Shown here piece by piece: positions 1-8,834 of a DNA stretch of 53,669 nt. Both the position numbers and the translations under genes were made by a program. The stretch is from an uncultured bacterium (GTDB lineage Bacteria > Planctomycetota > UBA1135 > UBA2386). The DNA is taken from positions 1-53,669 of the forward strand of contig CALCZA010000171.1 of NCBI GenBank assembly GCA_937906475.1. Reading direction: 5' to 3'. The notes below the pieces were generated by a model. The model was not told where the DNA came from, did no database searches, and saw only the letters and a list, made by a program, of their open reading frames with translations. Positions within the stretch are counted from its first letter, which is position 1. Each line of letters starts with the position of its first letter.

Positions 1-1688
1 GTGTCGAGCGCCGACGTAGCTTCATCGAGGAACAGGATCGCTGGATCGCGCAAAATCGCGCGAGCAATCGTAATGCGCTGCATCTGGCCACCCGACAGGT
101 TGGTGCCGCGCTCGCCGGCCATCGTGGCGTAACCATCAGGCTGCTCGACGATGAAGTCGTGGATGTTCGCAGCGCGCGCAGCCTCTTCGACTTGCTCTTG
201 GGTAGCGCCAGGACGACCGCAACTGATGTTGTCGCGCAAGGACGTGTTGAACAAGAACGGCGACTGACTGACGACCGCCGTGTGGCGGCGATAGTCAGAG
301 AGCTTGACCTCACACAGGTCGTTGCCGTCCACGAGGATGCTGCCCTTCTCCGGATCATGAAACCGCAACAAAAGGTCTAGCGTCGTCGATTTGCCGCCAC
401 CCGAAGGCCCAACCAGCGCGATGGTCTGACCAGCGCTCGCATTGAGAGACACGCCCTGCAGCACAGGCTTGCCGCCGTAGCTGAAGTGCACATCTCGCAA
501 CTCCACGTTGCCGCGTACTCCGGAGATGGAATGCCCACCAACCATGGCCGCATCGACATCGGTTTGCAGGATCGTCTCGATCCCGGCGAGCGCACCGGCA
601 GATTCCCGCATGACGTTGTAGGCGCGCGTCACGCGCTTGACGTGCTGATAGTTAGTCGCCAGCGGCGCAATGATCACGCCCACGACGGCGAACGTCAGTT
701 CTGTCGACAAGATCGTGTGCCCGAGGATCACCAGGATCACCGCCGTCGCTATCTGGTAGCCGATGAACGACTGGGCAATGGATCGCCCCTTCGCACTCAA
801 CACCTTCTTGGTGCGCCCTAGGAACGTGACCGTCGTCTGGTCGAACTCGCGCATGCGTTCAGATTCGAGCTGGAACGCCTTCACAGTGCGGATGCCGGTG
901 AGGATCTGGTTCAACGACTCCGTCGTATCGCCAAGCGCCTGCAGGCTCTTGCTACTGCGCTTCTGGACCTTCCGGCCCTGGCGATACATCGGGATCACCA
1001 TCAGCGGCAACATCACCGCAACCACCAAGAGGGCCTGCGGAAAGTAGAACGCGATAATGACAAGGTTGCCGAGAATCATCAGCGGATCGACCACGACATT
1101 GTCGGCAGACACCTCAAACGAGCGCTGCATGACCTGCGTGTCGTTGGTCACCCGGCTAATCATCTCGCCCATGCGCTGACGGCCGAAGAAGCGCAGTGGC
1201 AAGCTCAGGAAGTGCTGCGCCAACTCGCAGCGAAGATCGGCGACGACCCGGTAGGCAAAGAAGCGCGAGACGGTCTGCACCATGTAGATGGTGACCGAGC
1301 CGACAATTCCGCAGCACAGCGTCACGAAGCCACAGGCAACGACGACAGGCATGCCCGCGGAGTCGAACGCCAGCCCGAGAACGTCACATAGGTCGTTCGC
1401 GAAATCGCGAAACCACTGCGAGAACCACTGCCGCAACCCTTCGGTGAAGCCCAACTCTTCGATTGGACCGACCGATGCCGGGGCCACAACCGGATCGTCC
1501 GACTCGTCCAACACGGTGAGCAGCGGCTCAATCACCATGAAGGGCAGCTTCGTGCAGATGACCTGCAGAAGCGAAAAACCAACCATGGCCACAACCATGC
1601 GTCGATAACGCACGATCGCGGCCCAGATCCGGCGCAGTAGCGCCTGGACATCTCGACGTTTCTCTTCGGGCTCCGCCACGGATCCCAT
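1..1688 (-). CDS. ABC exporter, fused membrane and ATPase domains (MsbA-like), 3' end outside the window
   Basis: This is a half-transporter that would act as a homodimer in the inner membrane and use ATP hydrolysis to export a lipid, drug or peptide; the substrate cannot be read from sequence. It starts at the ATG whose complement is 1686-1688, and 562 codons are visible. Residues about 20-330 hold the hydrophobic six-helix membrane domain. The ATPase domain follows with Walker A GPSGGGKST near residue 427 (nt 384-410), the signature LSGGQ near 531 (nt 84-98) and Walker B with LFLDEATSALD at the window edge (nt 1-38). The order membrane domain then ATPase is the type IV exporter layout, and the LRFFGRQRMGEMISRVTND stretch is typical of MsbA/LmrA relatives. 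It starts 30 bp after the stop of the upstream foldase gene on the same strand, so the two are probably cotranscribed. The last few residues and stop codon lie outside the window. Confidence 0.93.
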   Translation of the reverse strand, partial: MGSVAEPEEKRRDVQALLRRIWAAIVRYRRMVVAMVGFSLLQVICTKLPFMVIEPLLTVLDESDDPVVAPASVGPIEELGFTEGLRQWFSQWFRDFANDLCDVLGLAFDSAGMPVVVACGFVTLCCGIVGSVTIYMVQTVSRFFAYRVVADLRCELAQHFLSLPLRFFGRQRMGEMISRVTNDTQVMQRSFEVSADNVVVDPLMILGNLVIIAFYFPQALLVVAVMLPLMVIPMYRQGRKVQKRSSKSLQALGDTTESLNQILTGIRTVKAFQLESERMREFDQTTVTFLGRTKKVLSAKGRSIAQSFIGYQIATAVILVILGHTILSTELTFAVVGVIIAPLATNYQHVKRVTRAYNVMRESAGALAGIETILQTDVDAAMVGGHSISGVRGNVELRDVHFSYGGKPVLQGVSLNASAGQTIALVGPSGGGKSTTLDLLLRFHDPEKGSILVDGNDLCEVKLSDYRRHTAVVSQSPFLFNTSLRDNISCGRPGATQEQVEEAARAANIHDFIVEQPDGYATMAGERGTNLSGGQMQRITIARAILRDPAILFLDEATSALD

Positions 1689-1718
1689 GGTAGAGCGTCG
1701 GGTCGCCTAGTCGATCAA

Positions 1719-3326
1719 CTACTCGAACTTCGACTTCGCAATCACACCGTTAGCCCACTCCTGGAAGCGGTAGGTGATGTAGTCCTCACGGACCAACTCG
1801 CGCTCACGCTCAACCTTAACGTTGACTTGGCGACGGGCCGGGGTGCGCGAGTTGACGCGGCAGATCATCCAAGATTCCGGGGTGGCGACCGGGCCGATCG
1901 TCTTGCCGACGTCGGCATCGAAGAACAGGTAGTCGGCGACGGCGAAGCCGTCGAGCAACTGGGTAAACTCGTTCTCGCGGCACTGCTGACGCAGTTGGTT
2001 GAGGGGCAGCATGCCGAGCAGGCCGCGCTTCTCATCGTTGGCGAAGAACTCGGTGTGCTGTTGCAGCGCTTGGTCGAAGGTCAACTCGCCGGCTTCCATC
2101 TTGGCGAAGACGGCCGCACAGCGCTCCTTAGCGGCTGCCATGCCATCCGGAGCCCAGGCGCCGGTGATCTTGTTGCGGCCCTGGAACGGGATCACGCTGA
2201 CATCGCACTGGCCGTCGGCAAAGAAGGCGCCGCGCTTGATGGCGTGCTTCTGCAGATTCTCGTCGGTGAGTTCATCCTTGATCAGATCGGTAAACGACGA
2301 GATCAGGCGCCAACGAGCGCGGAAGGCTTCCAAGCACGGGTAGCCCTTAAAGCGCGTCGCGATGACTTCAACCGTGAACGGCGTCGAATCGTAGGGCTCG
2401 CGGTAGGCGTCGTAACGGCTGGCGAACTCTTCATTCGAGATGAAGACGCCCTCTTTGACCAACTCTTGGCGCAGCGCTTCGCGGACTGCCACTTCCTGCA
2501 TGGCACGCTCGAGGTCGTGCACGAACATGCCCTTCTTGACGAAGTCGAAGGCATCTCGCGTCGACCACTCCAGGTCGTTAACGCGCAACACCGTCTCGGC
2601 CGGCAGACCGTGCGAGGCATAGCGAACGTCACTCCAGCTGCGCAGACCCTTCTGCACGAACTGACGCATCATGTTGACCCAGAACTCGGGCAGCTTCTTC
2701 GGATTGCCGTCCTCGTCGGTACCCTCAGTGGCCTTCTCAAGTTGCTCGAGGAACTTCGGACCTTGGTCACTCTGTGTTTGCGCCTTGATCGCTTCCTTGG
2801 TGATCGCGGGCCAATCCTTCGGGGCACCCGGGAAGAACACGCGGTCGAACAGGATCGACTCCTTGCGTTGCTCCATGAAGGTCTCCTTGCTCAACCCGTA
2901 TTGGGTGCGCACGACCTCCCAGAAACTGATGCCCGGGTTCTTGCCCTGGAACTCAAGCTGCATCGGCACGAGCTCTTCGAGAACCTGCGCCTCGGTGACC
3001 AAAAACTCTTCCGCCTTGCGCTGGCCTGACTCGACCTGCTTCTTCAGCTCTTCGAGGATGAAGAAGTTCGCGACCTTAGATTCGACCAGCTTGCCACCGG
3101 CGAGGTAGACAGCTTCGCGCATGACCTTAAGCGGGTCGAGCTGCTGGCCGTTGACCTTCATCGAACGCAGCAGCTTGGCGCGCTCATCGACCAACTCATC
3201 CTGAAGGATCGCTACCTCCTTTTGGATGGCCTTGATTTGCTCCTGCTCTTGTTGAGCAGTTGCAGCAGGAAGAGCGAAAGCTGACGCCGTTAGCAGCGTA
3301 GCGGCGATAATGAAAGCGCGATGCAT
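1719..3326 (-). CDS. secreted parvulin/SurA-like peptidyl-prolyl isomerase
   Basis: A 535-residue exported protein. Residues 1-24 form a clear Sec signal peptide ending ATAQQ. A charged helical segment follows (about 25-140), then a long helical middle resembling the chaperone part of SurA/PrsA proteins. The stretch from about residue 370 to 490 has the parvulin pattern: GLLGMLPLNQL, then a helix, then GPVATPESWMICRV, matching the family's conserved glycine-rich strand and GPV.T..GW.i element. The usual histidines of active parvulins are not obvious, so it may be a foldase with weak isomerase activity. Expected location is the periplasm, assisting folding of exported or outer-membrane proteins. 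The gene lies 30 bp upstream of the ABC exporter and probably shares a transcript. I am fairly sure of the fold family and unsure of the catalytic activity. Confidence 0.72.
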   Translation of the reverse strand: MHRAFIIAATLLTASAFALPAATAQQEQEQIKAIQKEVAILQDELVDERAKLLRSMKVNGQQLDPLKVMREAVYLAGGKLVESKVANFFILEELKKQVESGQRKAEEFLVTEAQVLEELVPMQLEFQGKNPGISFWEVVRTQYGLSKETFMEQRKESILFDRVFFPGAPKDWPAITKEAIKAQTQSDQGPKFLEQLEKATEGTDEDGNPKKLPEFWVNMMRQFVQKGLRSWSDVRYASHGLPAETVLRVNDLEWSTRDAFDFVKKGMFVHDLERAMQEVAVREALRQELVKEGVFISNEEFASRYDAYREPYDSTPFTVEVIATRFKGYPCLEAFRARWRLISSFTDLIKDELTDENLQKHAIKRGAFFADGQCDVSVIPFQGRNKITGAWAPDGMAAAKERCAAVFAKMEAGELTFDQALQQHTEFFANDEKRGLLGMLPLNQLRQQCRENEFTQLLDGFAVADYLFFDADVGKTIGPVATPESWMICRVNSRTPARRQVNVKVERERELVREDYITYRFQEWANGVIAKSKFE

Positions 3327-3540
3327 CGTGGAAGTTGATCGGAGGAAACGGGCGAAGGAGCTTAGCCACTCAGGACGACAAGGCCAGCGGGCAGAGCTTT
3401 TGTCGTTTTATCGACCGACTCGAGACGCAGGACCGAACAGATCCCTCCCTAAATGCCCCGCGCATGGCCTGATCCGAGACAAGGATTTCATCAGCCCCCC
3501 TAGTGTCACCCCGCTGCCCCCGTAGCATGGGACCTGGGCA

Positions 3541-4230
3541 ATGACCTACGACCCCCGAACGATCGCTTTCGCCGCAGAGATCCTCTACCCGCCGCAACAG
3601 TTGCGGGCAGATCTTGTGCAGAACGTCCATAACACCCTGTACCAAAGGCCCCAACTCGGCTATCAGAACTTCCAGGTTGCGCCCGATGGCATCCACCTCA
3701 GCAACCTCGCGCAGGCGCCCGGCCAGGTCTCGATGGCCAGCTTCATGCACGACCGCCTCATAATTCGAGAGGAAATGCGGGGCTCGACGGTTGAGGACTT
3801 CGCAACTCGCGCTGTCAACGTAGCTACGCTGGCCTTCCAGACATGCAACATCCCGACATCGATCGCCCAGCAATTCGTGGTGCGCTCGCTGATCACGCCG
3901 CGCAAGTTCAAGGATGGCCGCGAGTTCTTGGCCCAACGACTGATCCCACCGGTCAGCCAAGACGGCAACGCATTCGGTCGCCCAATGCAGTCACTAGGTG
4001 TGCGCTTCGTCTTCCCTCCCAATGAGGATCAGAAGCAAACGTTCCAGGTCCGAATCGAAACCTGGCCACAAGACCAGCGCTCCATCTGGCTCGAAAACTC
4101 AAGCATCTACGCAAGCCCCCTCGCCGTAGCCCAGATGCCACGTGTTGCCGACCAGCTAGCCGCGACATACAGCTATTTGACTGGGCCGGTCTGCACGTTC
4201 TTGGCCAACCTTGATACCCCACAGGTCTAA
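3541..4230 (+). CDS. hypothetical cytoplasmic protein, first gene of a four-gene operon
   Basis: A 229-residue protein that I cannot assign to a family with confidence. It has no signal peptide or membrane helix. The N-terminus (ILYPPQQLRADLVQNVHNTL) looks like an alpha/beta region, and the middle contains FVVRSLITPRKFKDGREFL, somewhat like the sporadically distributed TIGR04255 proteins, but this is only a resemblance. I chose the plus-strand frame because it is the longest reading with a balanced composition and because the following gene begins 20 bp after its stop, forming a tight operon. A TAGCAT hexamer (3525-3530) lies 12-13 nt before the ATG and could be a -10 element. The opposite-strand reading at 3370-3960 is rejected as a shadow. 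The 214 bp before the gene hold no other gene that I can support. Confidence 0.6.
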   Translation: MTYDPRTIAFAAEILYPPQQLRADLVQNVHNTLYQRPQLGYQNFQVAPDGIHLSNLAQAPGQVSMASFMHDRLIIREEMRGSTVEDFATRAVNVATLAFQTCNIPTSIAQQFVVRSLITPRKFKDGREFLAQRLIPPVSQDGNAFGRPMQSLGVRFVFPPNEDQKQTFQVRIETWPQDQRSIWLENSSIYASPLAVAQMPRVADQLAATYSYLTGPVCTFLANLDTPQV

Positions 4231-4249
4231 CCGGCCTAGAGCTGAACTC

Positions 4250-4984
4250 ATGGTGAGCGAACCGCTTCCCCCCCCACCTCAATCATCGCGCAAGGCGTGG
4301 TTCGCACGTGGTATAGCAACGATCGCCGCCATTGCCACAATGGCCGTGCTCGCGAATGCGTGCTCGAGTAAGAAGCATCCGAAGGGCGACCCGCGCCTAC
4401 TGGTCATCGACGGCATCGAGATCACGTTCGCAGAGCTCCAGCCATACTTCGATTGGCTGACATCCTTCCGTCCCGAACTCGGCATCAAGACGACCTACAT
4501 CTGGGCGCTACGGGACCACATCCTGCCGCTCAAGATCGCGCAACGCGAGTTTGCAGCCGAACGTCAGCAGCAACTGGAACTCGCCCAAGGCCTGCGTTCC
4601 GTTTCCTCAAACATCTACGAGCTTGAAAAGAGTGCCAAGCTGATCATCCACAAGACCCGCAGCAATCTGACGCGCCAAAGCGCGATGCTGCCGGTGGCGA
4701 TGTGGTTGTTCGACGAACTGCACACCAACGCGGTCAGCCCACCCATCGAACTCGCACAGGGCTACTTCGTGGTCGGCAGCTACGATTTTTATCCTTCACC
4801 GATGACGATGACCCAATACGTCGACGCGCTGCAAGTCGGATTCGTCACGCATACGAGCAAGAAGTGGCGCGTGTGGTGGGAAAACAAACAACTGACGCTG
4901 GGCAAGAAGGTCACGTTCGTGCACCCAGATTACCGTGACGACATACCGGAATGGATGGATCTGCCGAAGAACAAGAAGCCGTGA
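4250..4984 (+). CDS. lipoprotein with SurA-N-like region
   Basis: A 244-residue predicted lipoprotein. The start at 4250 is preferred over the in-frame ATG at 4211 because it avoids overlap with the preceding gene and gives a sensible N-terminus: a short polar segment, a hydrophobic stretch (about residues 21-37) and a lipobox ending ANAC followed by SSKK. After the lipid anchor comes LLVIDGIEITFAELQPYFDW, a pattern also found at the start of SurA/PrsA-type chaperones (V.dg.eIt..el). The rest is helical with no recognisable catalytic motif. It lies between the unknown first gene and an exported repeat-like protein, and its TGA touches the next start. I infer an envelope chaperone or assembly factor, but only the lipoprotein nature is well supported. 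Confidence 0.68.
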   Translation: MVSEPLPPPPQSSRKAWFARGIATIAAIATMAVLANACSSKKHPKGDPRLLVIDGIEITFAELQPYFDWLTSFRPELGIKTTYIWALRDHILPLKIAQREFAAERQQQLELAQGLRSVSSNIYELEKSAKLIIHKTRSNLTRQSAMLPVAMWLFDELHTNAVSPPIELAQGYFVVGSYDFYPSPMTMTQYVDALQVGFVTHTSKKWRVWWENKQLTLGKKVTFVHPDYRDDIPEWMDLPKNKKP

Positions 4985-4986
4985 GC

Positions 4987-5883
4987 ATGCTCCACACTGA
5001 ACTCAATCCACGAGGCATCGCTGGCGTCCTGCTAGCGACCATCGCCACCTTGGCGCTAACGTCGGCACCCGTCGAAGCCCAGTCAAAAGATGCGAAGCGG
5101 GGCGGCAAGCAAAGCACGAAGATCACGAAGCTCGCCAAGTGGCCGGCGCTCAAGAAGGCGGCGAGCGACCGCGCCCGCGCAACTGCCAAGCAGTTTAAGA
5201 AGCCGCAAGAGAAGCTGCAGGTCGAAGCCAACCACAAACTGGTTGCGATCGGCGCTGGCGTCGCACCCGTGATCATTCCGCTCGTCAGCGATCGCGCCGA
5301 TAACACCAACGAACAGCTATTCGCCGTGCTCGACGCAGTCGTCGACAAGAGTCACGCATCGCTGCTCGCACGCGAAGCCAAGCGACCAAGTGTCGAGTGG
5401 CGCCGCTACCTACTGCGCAAGCTCGCCGGCTTCCACGACGCCGACATGGCGGCCGTGTTCAAGCCAGCACTGAAGGACAAGGATCCGGACATCGCGATCT
5501 ATGCGGGCCTTGGCTTGCTAAGCCTCGGCAAGCACGACGGCCTGGACATCGTATTGCTCGCCGCCAAGCAGCGCTGGGCCGAGTTCGCCGAGATCACGTC
5601 GAAGGTGCTGCCGGCTGGCCGCTCGAGCGCGTCTGCACTGCCCATCTTTGAGAAGATCGCGTCGGCCCGCCCCACGGATCAGATGGCCGGCCTTCGCCTA
5701 CTGCGCTACTTGATGGTCAAGGATCAAGGCATGATGCTGCGCACCTACCTGAAGTCCTCGGCCTTCGCGGTGAAGAAGGAAGCGATCAACACCGCCCGCG
5801 TAATCAATGGTGAGAAGCCGCTCGACAAGTTGTCGAGCTTCCAGGCGATTGAACAAGCCCAGAAGTGGCTGCTTAAGATCTAG
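4987..5883 (+). CDS. exported helical-repeat (HEAT-like) protein
   Basis: A 298-residue exported protein. The chosen ATG (4987) gives a signal peptide with a hydrophobic core of about residues 9-28 ending SAPVEAQS. An in-frame GTG at 4981 overlaps the previous stop and is an alternative start. A Lys/Ala-rich linker follows, then alternating amphipathic helices from about residue 60 to 260, with recurring patterns such as LLRKLAGFHDADMAAVFKPA and AIYAGLGLLSLGKHDGLDIV that resemble HEAT/PBS-lyase repeats used as protein-binding scaffolds. No catalytic motif is visible. It is the third gene of the operon, 17 bp before the next gene. I infer a periplasmic scaffold working with its neighbours. Confidence 0.66.
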   Translation: MLHTELNPRGIAGVLLATIATLALTSAPVEAQSKDAKRGGKQSTKITKLAKWPALKKAASDRARATAKQFKKPQEKLQVEANHKLVAIGAGVAPVIIPLVSDRADNTNEQLFAVLDAVVDKSHASLLAREAKRPSVEWRRYLLRKLAGFHDADMAAVFKPALKDKDPDIAIYAGLGLLSLGKHDGLDIVLLAAKQRWAEFAEITSKVLPAGRSSASALPIFEKIASARPTDQMAGLRLLRYLMVKDQGMMLRTYLKSSAFAVKKEAINTARVINGEKPLDKLSSFQAIEQAQKWLLKI

Positions 5884-5900
5884 GGCAGCACAGATCCGGA

Positions 5901-7160
5901 ATGAACGTGAACAAGCCCCTCACCATCAGAGTCCTGCTATTCGCGCTCGCCGTTGTCGGCATGCAAGCCGAAGCACTAGCGCAAAAGAAACCCAAGCTCG
6001 AGAAGTGGCAGATCGACCCGTACACCAAGATGGACCCGAAGGCGATGGCCAAGGCGGGCATCCTCAACTACGGCCCGTTTCAATTCGGCGACCTGGCCGG
6101 AAACCCGGTGACGTCGACCGACATCCAAAAGACGCTACCGTTCACCAACATCATCTGGATGGAGACGGCGCACTTCCGCATCGGCATTGAGTTACCGATC
6201 TGGTCTGTACCGCAAGAATCCGCGACCCGAAAGAAGGTGCGCGCCGAACTGACTGAGCTCAAACAGAAGCTCCCCAAGATCAAGCCAAAGTCACGCAAGC
6301 TCAACGGCTGGATGCGCGCACACTTGACCGCGCAACGCCTTGAGAATCTGTACTCGGAAACGCAGAAGCTGTTCGGCGTTGCCGACGAAGATTTTCCAAC
6401 GGACCCCAGCAAGGTCATCCCAGGCCCCAACAAGACCTACATGGGCTATGGCCCGTATATGGGCATGAGGGACAAGTTCCTCGTGCTGGTAATCGAGAAG
6501 GGAGGCCCTTACCGCCAGTACATGGAGAAGTTTCTCGGCCGGCCGACCTTCTCTGCGCAGCGCTGGCACTTCACGGACAGCAGTTCAATCCTGTTCACGT
6601 GCCCGACCGAGTCCAACGAGTTCCCGCTCAAGCACGACACTGCACTGCACTGCGCACTCGCGTTCAACGTCAGCCAGAACCTGCTCGATGGCTTTCGCTA
6701 CTACTCCTACAACCTACCGGTGTGGATCCGCGAAGGCTTCGGCCACTGGAACTCACGGCGCATCGACGGCAGGTGGCCAAGCTTCGACCAGAACGAAGGC
6801 TCGGTTGCGGACATGAAACGCGTCGACAATTGGAAGCCGTATGCAAAGGCGCTGATCAGCGGCAACAAGAAGTTCGCAGCGTTCCCTCTGGTTGCCAAAT
6901 GGCGTGACTTCGGCAACCTGACGTTCAACGACCACGTCGCGATCTACTCGCGCATCGACTACCTAATCTCGATGGGCCCCGAAAAGTGGCAGACGTTCCT
7001 ATTCACGGTGAAGGGCCGCGTAGACGAAGCCTGGGCAATCGATGAGAAGGACCTGGTCGGCGCCACGCGCGAAGGGCTGAAGAAGGCCTACAACCTGTCG
7101 TTCTTGTCGTTCGACGACAAATGGAAGGCGTGGGTCAAAAAGAACTACCCTTCGAAGTAG
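5901..7160 (+). CDS. exported protein resembling a degenerate gluzincin metallopeptidase
   Basis: A 419-residue exported protein. Residues 1-27 are a signal peptide (hydrophobic core, cleavage near EALAQ). The C-terminal half contains LPVWIREGFGHWNSRR (near residue 275), which resembles the W.xEG.a.y element carrying the third zinc ligand in peptidase MA-like and DUF1570 families. About 25 residues upstream, where HExxH would be expected, the sequence is ALHCALAFN: the first histidine is present but the catalytic glutamate and second histidine are not. It may therefore be a non-catalytic relative or use different chemistry. It is the last gene of the operon starting at 3541. The gene appears intact, so loss of HExxH looks like a family trait rather than decay. 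Function unknown. Confidence 0.66.
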   Translation: MNVNKPLTIRVLLFALAVVGMQAEALAQKKPKLEKWQIDPYTKMDPKAMAKAGILNYGPFQFGDLAGNPVTSTDIQKTLPFTNIIWMETAHFRIGIELPIWSVPQESATRKKVRAELTELKQKLPKIKPKSRKLNGWMRAHLTAQRLENLYSETQKLFGVADEDFPTDPSKVIPGPNKTYMGYGPYMGMRDKFLVLVIEKGGPYRQYMEKFLGRPTFSAQRWHFTDSSSILFTCPTESNEFPLKHDTALHCALAFNVSQNLLDGFRYYSYNLPVWIREGFGHWNSRRIDGRWPSFDQNEGSVADMKRVDNWKPYAKALISGNKKFAAFPLVAKWRDFGNLTFNDHVAIYSRIDYLISMGPEKWQTFLFTVKGRVDEAWAIDEKDLVGATREGLKKAYNLSFLSFDDKWKAWVKKNYPSK

Positions 7161-7203
7161 CCCGCCAAGAAGCCGCGCGATGAGAACCCGAAGTTCGAGC
7201 GCG

Positions 7204-7905
7204 CTACGGCGTCCACAAAATCGACTTGTAGACCGGCAATAGCGACAGCAGCGAACTGCTCACCCACGACTCCGCTTCGGTCCCCAGCTCCAACGCGTCT
7301 TCCTTCGGCAGTTGCCGCTGCACGTGCAGCCAGTGCTCGCCAGGCGTGTAGTGCTTCAGCAGTTCCTTGACGCCGCTCGGCTTGAGTGACGCGCACCAGT
7401 GATCGGCACGCCAGTCGTGCAACTTCAGGTTGAAGCCCGGCGGTAGCGCTTTGAGCATCTGGCAAAACGACTCCATCTCGTCGGAGTCGTTGAGCAACTT
7501 CTTCTTCAAGTTCTCGCCGTCCCACCACGCCTGCGGATGAATACGCAGCGCGGCCTCAACAATCTCGTCATCGAGACACACCTCTAGAACGGTCTGGATG
7601 TAGTGCGTTTCCGCATCCTTACCGAGAGCTTCGCCAAAGAACGACGCGAGCTTCTTCCGCTCCTTGGTACCGCGGCAAAGATACGCCCGCTGCTCCTTTA
7701 CGCGGTAAGCGTTAAACGTGTACGGGTGGTGCAGACCGGCCTGCGCACTCAGATCGACACCTAGCGGCTTCGCCGACTTTTGAACCCGATCGGCCATACC
7801 CTTGAGCTTGCGGCGCACGCTGAGGCGTAGGGCGTTGAACTCCGGATCATCTTGGCGGTGGCGCTCGTAGGCCAAGAAGTCGCGCTCGAGAAAGGCATCG
7901 GACAT
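7204..7905 (-). CDS. hypothetical protein
   Basis: A 233-residue protein with no signal peptide or membrane segment. I chose the ATG at 7905 over an upstream in-frame start (7935) because the upstream residues lie in the shared promoter region and because TACGCT lies 7 nt before this ATG, matching several other genes in the window. The sequence is charged, mostly helical, and rich in Trp and His toward the C-terminus (HPQAWWDG, LHDWRADHW, GEHWLHVQ). I do not recognise a family or catalytic motif. It is transcribed divergently from the outer-membrane barrel gene at 7981 and its stop lies 44 bp from the stop of the convergent operon at 7160. Confidence 0.58.
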   Translation of the reverse strand: MSDAFLERDFLAYERHRQDDPEFNALRLSVRRKLKGMADRVQKSAKPLGVDLSAQAGLHHPYTFNAYRVKEQRAYLCRGTKERKKLASFFGEALGKDAETHYIQTVLEVCLDDEIVEAALRIHPQAWWDGENLKKKLLNDSDEMESFCQMLKALPPGFNLKLHDWRADHWCASLKPSGVKELLKHYTPGEHWLHVQRQLPKEDALELGTEAESWVSSSLLSLLPVYKSILWTP

Positions 7906-7912
7906 TGTAACT

Positions 7913-7974
7913 AGCGTAGGAAACCGTCGCCCCAACGCCAGAAGCTGGCGTGGAGGTCGAAGGCGACCTACGCT
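7913..7974. promoter_or_regulatory. symmetric divergent promoter pair with inverted-repeat operator
   Basis: Between the divergent starts at 7905 (-) and 7981 (+), each strand carries TACGCT just before its ATG: complement 7913-7918 with a 7-nt gap, and 7969-7974 with a 6-nt gap. Exactly between them is a perfect inverted repeat, ACGCCAG (7935-7941), AAG, CTGGCGT (7945-7951). The outer parts of the repeat read TGGCGT on each strand and sit 16-17 bp upstream of the respective TACGCT, which is the -35 position. A protein bound there would cover both -35 elements. I infer coordinate regulation and leaderless mRNAs; no experimental support is available. Confidence 0.45.
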
Positions 7975-7980
7975 GCCGTC

Positions 7981-8799
7981 ATGCGGACACTCGTCGTGCT
8001 TCTCGCGGCCACGCTCTTCTCAAGCTGCACGTCCACCGTGCTGGCTGATCCGGCGCTTTACGTATCGCCCTATCTCGCGCTCTACCAACTGGGTGGCACG
8101 ACCAAGATGCAGTCGGAGTCGGAGGGCGTAACCGTCGACAACCCACAGCAGAAACTGCGATCGTTCGGCCAAGACCGGCATCGCGAAGATGTCGGCTTGC
8201 GCGCCGACATCGGCGACGGCTTTGGCGGCATCCGCGCCGAATATTACCGACTCGACATGGACACCTCACGGAAGGGCGAGCTAGCGCACGACTGGGGTAG
8301 CCTGCTGCAAGGCGACATGGTCAGCGTGTATGCCGAGATGGACGAAGTACGCCTCGGCTACCTCGAACCGTTCGCCGACATTCGGACCGAATACCGGGAC
8401 GAAGAACTGCGGCTGCAATTCGCCGGCGGCGGCATCTTCGCGACCCGCTCGATGACGCTGCAGGGGCGCCAAGATATCCCGGGCACGAGAGCCCAAGACC
8501 TGACCATCACCGGCGACGTCGTCTACTTAGCCGCCCGTGCGCGGGCCACGTGGAAGCAGTTCGCATTCGACCTCGACTACGCAGTCGCCCCCGAAGAGTT
8601 CGTGCTCTCCGGCGACGTGGAAGACTTCTCGCAGGATATCGAAGCGCGCCTGAGCTACCGACTACCGCAACGCGACATCAGTTTCTTTGCTGGCTTGCGC
8701 TACAGCACGATCTCGGCGAGCGGCGACGCCAATGGCTTCCGCTACGACAACGAGATGACCATCGACGGCTTCCAACTCGGCTTCACGGTCACGTTCTAG
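7981..8799 (+). CDS. outer-membrane beta-barrel protein
   Basis: A 272-residue exported protein. The N-terminus is a signal sequence (hydrophobic core RTLVVLLAATLFSSC), with either a lipobox-like FSSC or cleavage near VLADP. The mature protein is made of alternating hydrophobic and polar residues typical of beta strands, such as GGIRAEYYRLDMD, RLQFAGGGIFATRSMTL and FAFDLDYAVAPEEF, and it ends in GFTVTF with a terminal phenylalanine, the usual outer-membrane targeting signature of barrel proteins. About ten to twelve strands are plausible. The sequence gives no indication of the ligand. Upstream is the divergent promoter with an inverted repeat. The stop is 36 bp from the convergent stop of the sigma-54 regulator gene, separated by a 14-bp tandem duplication (8799-8826). 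Confidence 0.75.
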   Translation: MRTLVVLLAATLFSSCTSTVLADPALYVSPYLALYQLGGTTKMQSESEGVTVDNPQQKLRSFGQDRHREDVGLRADIGDGFGGIRAEYYRLDMDTSRKGELAHDWGSLLQGDMVSVYAEMDEVRLGYLEPFADIRTEYRDEELRLQFAGGGIFATRSMTLQGRQDIPGTRAQDLTITGDVVYLAARARATWKQFAFDLDYAVAPEEFVLSGDVEDFSQDIEARLSYRLPQRDISFFAGLRYSTISASGDANGFRYDNEMTIDGFQLGFTVTF

Positions 8800-8826
8800 C
8801 GGCCAGGGCGCCGCGGCCAGGGCGGC
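8799..8826. repeat. imperfect tandem duplication of 14 bp between convergent genes
   Basis: Two adjacent 14-nt units, GCGGCCAGGGCGCC (8799-8812) and GCGGCCAGGGCGGC (8813-8826), differ at one position and span the short gap between the barrel gene and the sigma-54 regulator. It is probably a slippage duplication. I see no hairpin followed by a T-run that would make it an intrinsic terminator. Confidence 0.6.
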
Positions 8827-8834
8827 ATCGCCGC

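Noticed and set aside
1827..3029. 400-codon open frame antisense to the parvulin-like gene
   Set aside because: Low-complexity composition typical of an antisense shadow; the opposite strand has a signal peptide and parvulin-like motifs.
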